Source of the DNA: Mariniphaga sp.
Lineage (GTDB): Bacteria; Bacteroidota; Bacteroidia; Bacteroidales; Prolixibacteraceae
Length of the DNA: 5,794 nt
Assembly: GCA_025363795.1 (NCBI GenBank)
Contig: JANYLE010000406.1
Coordinates: 1-5,794, forward strand
Direction: 5' to 3'
Part shown: one piece after another, positions 1-5,794 of the stretch
Numbering within the stretch: the first letter of the stretch is position 1
Layout of the letters: every line of letters begins with the position of its first letter
The notes under the pieces: generated by a model
The model's database searches: none
Seen by the model: only the letters and a program-made list of their open reading frames with translations
What the model was told of the DNA's origin: nothing
Translations under genes and position numbers: made by a program

Positions 1-1
1 A

Positions 2-33
2 GAAATCCCGCGAATTTGATCTCGCGGGATTTC
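2..33 (-). terminator. Probable intrinsic terminator downstream of maeB
   Basis: A perfect 12-bp inverted repeat (arms 2-13 and 22-33) encloses an 8-nt loop. The core is CCCGCGA/TCGCGGG, flanked by AAAT/ATTT at the stem base. It begins 46 nt past the maeB stop codon, the expected place for a transcription terminator on the minus strand. The U-tract that would complete a rho-independent terminator would lie beyond base 1, so only the stem and the first few U residues (ATTTCT) are visible. The A/T pairs at the stem base make it potentially bidirectional, serving also a convergent gene outside the window. The hairpin is seen directly; the terminator role is inferred from position. Confidence 0.78.
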
Positions 34-50
34 ATTATTGTGTTGCTGAG

Positions 51-65
51 ACCGGGTTTCCCGGT
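51..65 (-). other. Small GC-rich hairpin between maeB stop and terminator
   Basis: A perfect 6-bp inverted repeat, ACCGGG and CCCGGT, closes a 3-nt loop. It lies 14 nt past the maeB stop codon and 17 nt before the larger hairpin at 2-33. It has no T-run after it, so alone it is not a convincing terminator. It could protect the 3' end of the mRNA or pause RNA polymerase ahead of the main terminator. The structure is visible; any function is a guess. Confidence 0.45.
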
Positions 66-79
66 GTGTAATACCTTAA

Positions 80-2383
80 TTATTTCTTTGCGTTCGCCTT
101 TTGTTCTTCTACCTGTGCATCAATGACAGCAATCGTCACCATATTCAGAATATCGCGAACAGAACTTTCAACGTTCAGAATGTGAATTGGTTTATTTAAT
201 CCCATTTGAATTGGCCCGATCGTGTCGCTCATACCGTTTTCAAGCATAAGCTTGTACGCAATAGTTGCAGAACTAAGGTTGGGGAAAATGAGGGTATTTA
301 CATTTTTACCATCGATTTTCGAGAATGGGAATTTCTCGTGACGCAAATCTTTATTTAAGGCAAAATTCAACTGTAACTCTCCGTCAACCATCATTTCGGG
401 ATTATTCTCGTGCAAATAAGCTACTGCTTCATGAACCATTCCTGGACTTCCGGCAGCTCTTGCGCCAAAGTTTGAATAAGAGAGCATCGCCATTACCGGT
501 TCAGTATTAAATAATTTCACTGCATCCTGTGTCAGCTTGGCAACATCAATCAATGTTTCTTTGGTTGGGTGGCTGTTTACCATGGTATCGGCAAAGAAAA
601 GAGTTCCCTGTTTGGTGGTAACAATGTTCATTCCGGCAATATGTTTCAAGCCTTCGCGCATACCTACAATTTCGATAGCAGGGATAATCGCATCCGCATA
701 TTTTGTATATACACCTGTAATAAAAGCATCGGCGTCGCCGGCTTCAACCATCATCATTCCAAAATAGTTACGGTCGAACATTTTCTCGAAAGCTTCCTCA
801 TAAGTCATCCCCTCGCGCTGGCGTTTGGTGGTTAACATTTTGGCATACTTATCCCGTTTCGAAAATTCACGGTCGTGACGAAGATTGACAATTTCAACTC
901 CTTCCAATTCAATGTTGTTATTCTTGATCAACTTGCCAATGATCTCTTCGTTGCCGAGCAAAATCGGGATACATATTCCTTCAGCCCTGGCAACTGAAGC
1001 AGCTTTAAGCATGTTGATATGGTTCGCTTCTGCAAAAACCACCCGTTTTGGATTTTCTTTTGCTTTTTCAGTCAAACCACGAATCAGTTTATTGTCGAGA
1101 CCCATACGCAAGCGTAATTCTTCTTCATACTTGTCCCAATCGGTAATTGGTTTGCGGGCAATTCCGCTTTCCATAGCAGCTTTTGCAACTGCAGGAGCCA
1201 CTGTAACCAACAGACGTGGATCAAGTGGTTTCGGAATGATATACTGGCGTCCAAAACTTAAATGATTTGAATTATAAGCAGCAGTCACTACTTCTGGAAC
1301 TGGTTTCTTAGCAAGTTCGGCGATTGCAAGAACTGCAGCAACCTTCATTGCTTCGTTAATACCAGTTGAACGCACATCCAATGCACCCCGGAAAATATAA
1401 GGGAAACCTAATACATTGTTGACCTGGTTAGGATAATCGCTACGACCGGTAGCAAAAATAATATCAGGACGCGAAGCCATAGCGTCGGCGTATGAAATTT
1501 CAGGATTTGGATTAGCGCAGGCAAATACGAGTGGATCAGACGCCATGCTGCGAACCATATCCTGAGTAAGACAACCTTCAACCGAAAGACCCAAGAAAAC
1601 ATCAGAACCTACAACAGCTTCTTCAAGCGTATTACAAGGACGTGATGTTGCAAATGGTTTTTTGCGGCTGTTCAGGTCGGTACGACGTGTTGAAATAACA
1701 CCCTTACTGTCGACCATTACGATATTCTCCAATTTGGCACCAAGTGCCATATAAAGTGTAGTACAAGACGATGCAGCAGCACCGGCACCATTAACGACGA
1801 TTTTAACGTCTTCAATTTTTTTGCCAACCATTTCCAGTGCATTGATCAATGCAGCTGATGAAATAATTGCAGTTCCGTGTTGGTCATCATGCATGAGCGG
1901 GATGTCCAAAGCTTCCTTCAGTTTTTCTTCGATTTCGAAACATTCAGGAGCCTTGATGTCTTCAAGATTAATACCGCCAAAAGTAGGTGAGATGGCTTTC
2001 ACAACTTCAATAAATTTCGCCGGATCTTTTTCATCGACTTCAATATCGAATACATCAATATCCGCAAAAATTTTAAATAAAAGACCTTTACCTTCCATTA
2101 CTGGTTTTCCGGCAAGGGCTCCAATATCACCCAACCCAAGAACAGCTGTTCCATTCGAGATTACAGCAACCAGGTTTCCTTTGGCTGTGTAGTCATAGGC
2201 ACACTGAAGATCTTTTTGAATCTCCAGGCAAGGAATAGCCACACCAGGCGAATACGCGAGCGCTAAATCACGCGCTGTACTGTATGGTTTTGTTGGCACC
2301 ACCTGAATCTTCCCGGGTCTGCCGTTTTTGTGGTAGTTTAAAGCATCTGTACGTAGAGCATCGACACGTTTCGAATTTTCCAT
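80..2383 (-). CDS. maeB: Malic enzyme with fused phosphotransacetylase-like domain (MaeB type)
   Basis: Cytosolic oxidative decarboxylation of L-malate to pyruvate and CO2, normally NADP-dependent in the MaeB family. The product is 767 residues, close to the roughly 760 usual for MaeB. Residues 1-165 form the malic N-terminal domain. By family alignment, Y44 (AYSPGVA) and K99 (PVMEGKG) are the catalytic pair, and E141, D142 (LED) and D167 (HDDQHG) bind the divalent metal. The Rossmann domain follows, with the dinucleotide loop GAGAAA at 199-204 and D225 (MVDSKG). Later conserved malic segments are NPNPEIS (291-297) and ATGRSDYPNQ (311-320). Residues about 440-767 are a phosphotransacetylase-like domain, which in studied MaeB proteins has a regulatory, acetyl-CoA-sensing role. 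I chose the ATG at 2383 because the protein there (MENSKRVDAL) begins like relatives. An in-frame extension to 2482 would need a TTG start and adds 33 unlike-family residues. No Shine-Dalgarno is seen; the leader is AT-rich. NADP rather than NAD use is not proven by the sequence. Confidence 0.96.
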   Translation of the reverse strand: MENSKRVDALRTDALNYHKNGRPGKIQVVPTKPYSTARDLALAYSPGVAIPCLEIQKDLQCAYDYTAKGNLVAVISNGTAVLGLGDIGALAGKPVMEGKGLLFKIFADIDVFDIEVDEKDPAKFIEVVKAISPTFGGINLEDIKAPECFEIEEKLKEALDIPLMHDDQHGTAIISSAALINALEMVGKKIEDVKIVVNGAGAAASSCTTLYMALGAKLENIVMVDSKGVISTRRTDLNSRKKPFATSRPCNTLEEAVVGSDVFLGLSVEGCLTQDMVRSMASDPLVFACANPNPEISYADAMASRPDIIFATGRSDYPNQVNNVLGFPYIFRGALDVRSTGINEAMKVAAVLAIAELAKKPVPEVVTAAYNSNHLSFGRQYIIPKPLDPRLLVTVAPAVAKAAMESGIARKPITDWDKYEEELRLRMGLDNKLIRGLTEKAKENPKRVVFAEANHINMLKAASVARAEGICIPILLGNEEIIGKLIKNNNIELEGVEIVNLRHDREFSKRDKYAKMLTTKRQREGMTYEEAFEKMFDRNYFGMMMVEAGDADAFITGVYTKYADAIIPAIEIVGMREGLKHIAGMNIVTTKQGTLFFADTMVNSHPTKETLIDVAKLTQDAVKLFNTEPVMAMLSYSNFGARAAGSPGMVHEAVAYLHENNPEMMVDGELQLNFALNKDLRHEKFPFSKIDGKNVNTLIFPNLSSATIAYKLMLENGMSDTIGPIQMGLNKPIHILNVESSVRDILNMVTIAVIDAQVEEQKANAKK

Positions 2384-2457
2384 GAATAAATATTTTTGTT
2401 GTTTGAGCCAACTAATATTTCCAAGAGATAGCCCTCTATTTAAAAAAAATTGGCAAA

Positions 2458-2465
2458 CAAAAGTA
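2458..2465 (-). promoter_or_regulatory. Candidate proximal maeB promoter, Bacteroidetes -7 box
   Basis: Read on the minus strand this is TACTTTTG, an exact match to the Bacteroidetes sigma-ABfr -7 consensus TAnnTTTG. Transcription would start near 2451-2454, giving a leader of about 70 nt to the ATG at 2383. No clear TTTG -33 element sits at the usual 17-23 bp spacing; the nearest TTG leaves only 14 bp. If used, this promoter excludes the TTG start at 2482, which would lie upstream of the transcript. A box this degenerate also occurs by chance. Confidence 0.45.
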
Positions 2466-2542
2466 GATTTATTTCCTTCCAATAGCCAGCCACATGAATA
2501 ATTTCACAAATTGATAATATTGGAAAAACAGAAAAAATGGAG

Positions 2543-2570
2543 CAAATCTAAATCATTAATATTCAACAAA
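2543..2570 (-). promoter_or_regulatory. Candidate distal maeB promoter, -33 and -7 boxes
   Basis: On the minus strand a TTTG (2567-2570) is followed after 16 bp by TAGATTTG (2543-2550), which matches the TAnnTTTG -7 consensus of Bacteroidetes. The spacer is about one base shorter than the usual 17-23 bp. Transcription would begin near 2537, giving a leader of about 150 nt before maeB. It has both boxes, unlike the proximal candidate, but lies further from the gene. The motifs are seen; the activity is inferred. Confidence 0.42.
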
Positions 2571-2691
2571 CAGTAAATGAGCCGTGGAAAATGCAATGAC
2601 GAACGAGGAAGAATGTTGGTATTAAACTGGCTGGTTCATCCTTTTTTGCAGCTAAAATTGTCAAAATATCCTTTTACCTATTGCCTAATTG

Positions 2692-2725
2692 ACAAATTCG
2701 CATATTAAACAATTTGCGAATTTGT
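2692..2725 (-). terminator. Hairpin spanning the sbcC stop codon, possible terminator
   Basis: A perfect 11-bp inverted repeat (ACAAATTCGCA at 2692-2702, TGCGAATTTGT at 2715-2725) encloses a 12-nt loop. The sbcC stop codon TAA (2705-2707) lies inside the loop, and the upstream arm encodes the residues TNSQ near the C-terminus. The stem is AT-rich (four G/C pairs) and is not followed by a clear U-run on the minus strand, so it is weak as a classical intrinsic terminator. Ribosomes reaching the stop codon would melt it. It may still mark the mRNA 3' end. Confidence 0.4.
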
Positions 2726-5700
2726 TTCCCAGCTTCCGATAATTCGGCTACCTGTCTCTTCATTATTGACAATCCGTAAATGGGTATCGATCTCTTGCTG
2801 CATCTCCTCAACATGGGAAATCACACCGACGATTCGGTTCTCCTTGCGGAGTGATTTAAGGGTTTCGAATACCACATCCAGCGATTCCTTATCAAGCGAC
2901 CCAAAACCTTCATCCAAAAAGAAAAAATTCTGTGAAGCATCCGAAAAATGCTGAATACTGTCGGCTAATGCCAATGCCAGGGATAAGGCTGCCTGAAATG
3001 TCTGACCACCCGAGAGGGTTTTTACACTTCGGACTTTTCCGCCATTCATAAAATCGCGGACCAGAAAGTTATTGTCATCAGTAATCTCAAGGCTCATCTT
3101 TTGCCTGACCAACTTGTAAAACCGCTCATTTGCCGCCAGACAAAGGTTCTGAAGGTGAACGGAAGAGACATAGTTCACAAATCCGCTGCCTTTAAACAAT
3201 TGTTTGAGCGTTTTCAGATCTTCCGCGCGCAATTCAATATTTTCCAAAGCCTTGCGAATATCTCTCTGTTGATTCAGGTCATTGCTTAACTTGCGGATTT
3301 CTCCCTCCGTTTTACCTTGCTCGCGATTTCTCTCTGCCTGAGCTTCACTTAGTTTCAATACCTCTTCCCGAAGTTTTTGATGATCTTCAGCAATGTAAGC
3401 ACGTTCACCAATTTCGGTTTTCAACAACGTTATTTGATTCACAGAAAGCTGCAATTGTCGCCTGAAATCCTGAATCTTTTGTCTTTCAGTTTCAACATCA
3501 ATCGTCTGATTCAGTATCACCTTAACCTGGTCAACGGTGGAATAGTCTGATGCAGAAAGCAATTTGTTGATTTGCTCATGAATTGCAGCAAGCGTTTGTT
3601 GCTCCCGCTCCAAAGTCAATTGATTCGCCTGCAACTTACCCGATGACCCGGTTTGCTTTTGCTGAATAAGGGCGATCGCTTCACTCGTTTTCTGATAGGT
3701 GGCTTCAATTGCTTCATATTTCTTTAATAAGATGTCTGAAGCCTGGTTCACCTGGTCAACCGATTGCTGCAAATAGGTTTCTATCTCCAGCTTTTCAACC
3801 TGTCGTGTTAATGTGGTGATTTCTGACTGGTTGATTGTCTGCTTTTCCCTGATCTTTTCGAGTGCGGTTTTATAATTTTCCAACGCTTTTTGCTCCTTTT
3901 CGGATTCAATCTTAAACTTTTCGAGTTGGACTTCAGCGAGTTTAATTGATGCCAGTACCGATTCAGCCTCTTTCAACAATTGATTGACAATGGTCTCATC
4001 TTTGAAATCAGGCCAAATAAACAAAGCCTCATGTTCGGTCATCTTTGACTGATTCTCCAACAGTTTCAACTTCAGCCTTTGCGACGATTCTTCCTTGAGA
4101 TGGGTCTGGGTTTCTATTTCACGCAAAGTAATCATTACTTTCTCCAGCGATTCAATCGCTTGCTCCTGTTTCAGTTTCAAGTCACGTTCCGCATGAAGGG
4201 CATTTCTCACATTGCCTCCCACCAAAACCTCCGGATGCGAAAGCGAACCACAAAGCGGACATGGTTTTCCCTCTTCCAACTGAGTCGCATACTCTTCCAG
4301 TTTTGCACGAATCAACTGATGTTCAATATTTTTATCGATATCGGTGATCTCGGCTCTGATTTTTTTCACTTTGAGAACCAGTAAATCCAACCAGGGTGCT
4401 ATTTCAACTGGGTGCGCTGTTTCTTCAAATAAATTTTCAACGCTTTGCAGAAAACGATCCTTCTGAATCTTAATCTCGCTTTGGATGTGCAGAAGTTCTT
4501 CTGCTAAACCCTGTTCAACTGACTGCAGCGATTTTCTGATCGTAAACCACGTTTGAACTTTTGCCAGTTGTGTCAGATCTGGTAATCTGTCTTTCAGTGT
4601 TTTCAGGTTTCCGGTCCATTCGTCTTGTGAATGCTTAATCACCTGAATTTTCTCCTTAGAATCGGTACAGGTAAGCTCTCCCTTCTTAATCCGCTCCCCG
4701 TTTACCTTATTTTCGTCGCTCAGTTCAATAATCCGGCCAATCTTTTTTAATTCTGTGGCTTGCTGTCGGAGCAGATCACGTTGTTCAAAATCGGCTTTAA
4801 CTTTCACAAAATTCTTTTCAAGAATCTCCAATTGGCTTACGCAATCCTTCAGCAGAATAGCTTCATTATCAATCGTTCGCTTCAATTGTATAATCCCTTT
4901 GTCAACCTCTTCCGATCTTTCAAAAAGATTTTTGAAATTATTGCGGCAATACTCGAATTCCTTCAACAACTGCTCCGATTTCTGAATTTCTGCCTCTTTT
5001 GATTGAAGCAATTCGAAACTGATTTGCTCCGCTTTTAGCTTTTCGACCAGCTCTTTGAGTAGTTTTAATGCAGCCTCATCGCGCTGTTTCGAGGTCAGCT
5101 GTTTTGTCAAAAAATCAATTTCTGCGCGGATTGCTTCCAGTCGAAGTTGTGCAATCTCCAATTGTTCCGGTTTGACTTCCCCCAATTGCAGCAACTGTCC
5201 CTGAAGCAATTGCAATTGTTGCGAATTCTTCGTCTCCAGGGCAACAGTTTTGTACCAAAGTTCAAATTTCCCAAGGTTAAACAACTCTTTCATCATTTGA
5301 GTGCGGTCCTTATTGCCCAATTGAAGAAATTCCTGAAACCTTCCTTGCGGAATGATGATGGTCCGTTTGAAATTCTCGTAACTTAATCCAATCACCAGCG
5401 GCAGTTGTTCAACTTCGATGGGTTCCCATATTCCATTCAGATTTTTATAAGCCGAGCGATCCAGAGTTTTCACTTCGTCAAACCGTTTCCTATTCCGCTT
5501 TCCTCTCACGACTGAGCGATAGACGGTGCGCTCCTTACCCGCACAGAAATCGAACTCGATAAACAACTCATCCGATTTCAGGTTCATCATATTATAGTTT
5601 CGATTATCGCGGGCATTCATGCGCTCCGTTTCGCAATACAGAGCATAGGTGATAGCATCAAGAATAGATGACTTCCCACTTCCTACCGATCCGAAAATAC

Positions 5701-5794
5701 CAAAAAGATGCGCCTCCGTCAGTCGCTGAAAATCGATGGTTTGTTTTTCCTGGTAAGAAAAAAGACCTTGTATGGTTAGTTTAATTGGTATCAT
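2705..5794 (-). CDS. sbcC: SbcC, SMC/Rad50-family ATPase subunit of the SbcCD nuclease
   Basis: The ATPase and DNA-tethering subunit of the SbcCD (Mre11-Rad50-like) complex, which opens DNA hairpins and trims double-strand ends in the nucleoid. The product is 1029 residues (E. coli SbcC is about 1050). The N-terminal head has Walker A GSVGSGKS at 35-42 (K41) and the Q-loop IIPQGRF around Q150. Two coiled-coil arms, about 175-500 and 530-865, flank the zinc hook CPLC at 512-515 (DNA 4250-4261), followed by GSLSHPE as in other SbcC proteins. The C-terminal head starts near F872 and has signature LSGGQ 927-931, Walker B FFFLDE with D961 and catalytic E962, D-loop SLD 966-968 and H-loop H994. All ATPase motifs are intact, so the protein should be functional. 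The start ATG is the last base triplet of the window, and MIPIKLTIQGLFSY is a typical SbcC N-terminus, so the gene appears complete. The nuclease partner sbcD usually lies just upstream, here outside the window; its presence is inferred. Confidence 0.96.
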   Translation of the reverse strand: MIPIKLTIQGLFSYQEKQTIDFQRLTEAHLFGIFGSVGSGKSSILDAITYALYCETERMNARDNRNYNMMNLKSDELFIEFDFCAGKERTVYRSVVRGKRNRKRFDEVKTLDRSAYKNLNGIWEPIEVEQLPLVIGLSYENFKRTIIIPQGRFQEFLQLGNKDRTQMMKELFNLGKFELWYKTVALETKNSQQLQLLQGQLLQLGEVKPEQLEIAQLRLEAIRAEIDFLTKQLTSKQRDEAALKLLKELVEKLKAEQISFELLQSKEAEIQKSEQLLKEFEYCRNNFKNLFERSEEVDKGIIQLKRTIDNEAILLKDCVSQLEILEKNFVKVKADFEQRDLLRQQATELKKIGRIIELSDENKVNGERIKKGELTCTDSKEKIQVIKHSQDEWTGNLKTLKDRLPDLTQLAKVQTWFTIRKSLQSVEQGLAEELLHIQSEIKIQKDRFLQSVENLFEETAHPVEIAPWLDLLVLKVKKIRAEITDIDKNIEHQLIRAKLEEYATQLEEGKPCPLCGSLSHPEVLVGGNVRNALHAERDLKLKQEQAIESLEKVMITLREIETQTHLKEESSQRLKLKLLENQSKMTEHEALFIWPDFKDETIVNQLLKEAESVLASIKLAEVQLEKFKIESEKEQKALENYKTALEKIREKQTINQSEITTLTRQVEKLEIETYLQQSVDQVNQASDILLKKYEAIEATYQKTSEAIALIQQKQTGSSGKLQANQLTLEREQQTLAAIHEQINKLLSASDYSTVDQVKVILNQTIDVETERQKIQDFRRQLQLSVNQITLLKTEIGERAYIAEDHQKLREEVLKLSEAQAERNREQGKTEGEIRKLSNDLNQQRDIRKALENIELRAEDLKTLKQLFKGSGFVNYVSSVHLQNLCLAANERFYKLVRQKMSLEITDDNNFLVRDFMNGGKVRSVKTLSGGQTFQAALSLALALADSIQHFSDASQNFFFLDEGFGSLDKESLDVVFETLKSLRKENRIVGVISHVEEMQQEIDTHLRIVNNEETGSRIIGSWETNSQIV

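Larger units (their letters stand above)
2384..2704. other. Intergenic region between sbcC and maeB
   Basis: This 321-bp AT-rich gap separates the two genes. It contains two candidate minus-strand promoters for maeB (boxes at 2458-2465 and 2543-2570), one arm of the hairpin over the sbcC stop, and no credible coding region or structured RNA that I can recognise. Two tiny minus-strand reading frames occur: five codons from an ATG near 2634, and eight codons (MWLAIGRK) at 2469-2495. Neither has support beyond a start and a stop. The stretch 2571-2690 holds nothing else I can name. Confidence 0.7.

Noticed and set aside
885..1265. Plus-strand open frame of 126 codons inside maeB
   Set aside because: It lies wholly antisense to the maeB coding region, with no family resemblance and no promoter or separate context.
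1821..2192. Plus-strand open frame of 123 codons inside maeB
   Set aside because: It is antisense to strongly conserved malic enzyme sequence, has no recognisable domain, and is explained by codon bias on the opposite strand.
2384..2482. N-terminal extension of the malic enzyme to a start at 2482
   Set aside because: The first codon would be TTG, the 33 extra residues do not resemble malic enzyme N-termini, and a -7 promoter box lies inside the stretch.
2484..2632. CCAGCCA near 2485 and TGGCTGG near 2625 as a long-range inverted repeat
   Set aside because: Only 7 bp match, separated by over 130 bases, which is expected by chance in a region this size.
2658..2695. TTGTCAA and TTGACAA pair as an operator or second hairpin
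   Set aside because: A 7-bp AT-rich match with a 24-base loop that competes with the much stronger 11-bp stem next to it; not distinguishable from chance.
4079..4384. Plus-strand open frame opposite the SbcC zinc hook
   Set aside because: The minus strand here encodes the conserved CPLC hook and coiled coil; the plus-strand product is phenylalanine/glutamine-rich shadow sequence of coiled-coil codons.
2705..5794. The sbcC-maeB pair as a novel operon or defence system
   Set aside because: Both are common housekeeping families with complete standard motifs, separated by 321 bp with separate promoter candidates; no accessory or defence gene is present in the window.

Overview
The window is an ordinary chromosomal stretch, most likely from a member of the Bacteroidota (probably a Bacteroidales-like lineage). 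I infer this from the malic enzyme and SbcC protein sequences, which read like Bacteroidetes homologues. Other support is the moderately AT-rich composition, the lack of a Shine-Dalgarno motif before the malic enzyme gene, and upstream boxes fitting the Bacteroidetes -7 consensus TAnnTTTG. The exact genus cannot be read from this sequence.

Layout: both genes lie on the minus strand. From high to low coordinates, a complete sbcC gene (5794 to 2705) begins exactly at the window edge. It encodes an SMC/Rad50-type DNA repair ATPase with both ATPase half-sites, a zinc hook in the exact middle and long coiled-coil arms. A 321-bp gap (2384-2704) follows. It holds a hairpin wrapped around the sbcC stop codon and two candidate promoters for the next gene. 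Then comes a complete maeB-type malic enzyme gene (2383 to 80) with a fused, probably regulatory, phosphotransacetylase-like domain. The last 79 bases hold two hairpins, the outer one a strong candidate transcription terminator.

The two genes have unrelated jobs. SbcC, with a nuclease partner SbcD that is not visible here, processes DNA hairpins and double-strand ends. MaeB converts malate to pyruvate and CO2, linking the TCA cycle to pyruvate and making reduced cofactor. The gap with its own promoter candidates suggests that maeB is transcribed independently and that the adjacency is not functional.

I looked for mobile elements, CRISPR repeats, tRNA or rRNA genes and unexplained coding regions and found none. 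I see no evidence of a new biological system here. The points worth a second look are small: the maeB start site and its two candidate promoters, the hairpin overlapping the sbcC stop, the paired hairpins after maeB, and the altered active-site motifs of the MaeB phosphotransacetylase domain.
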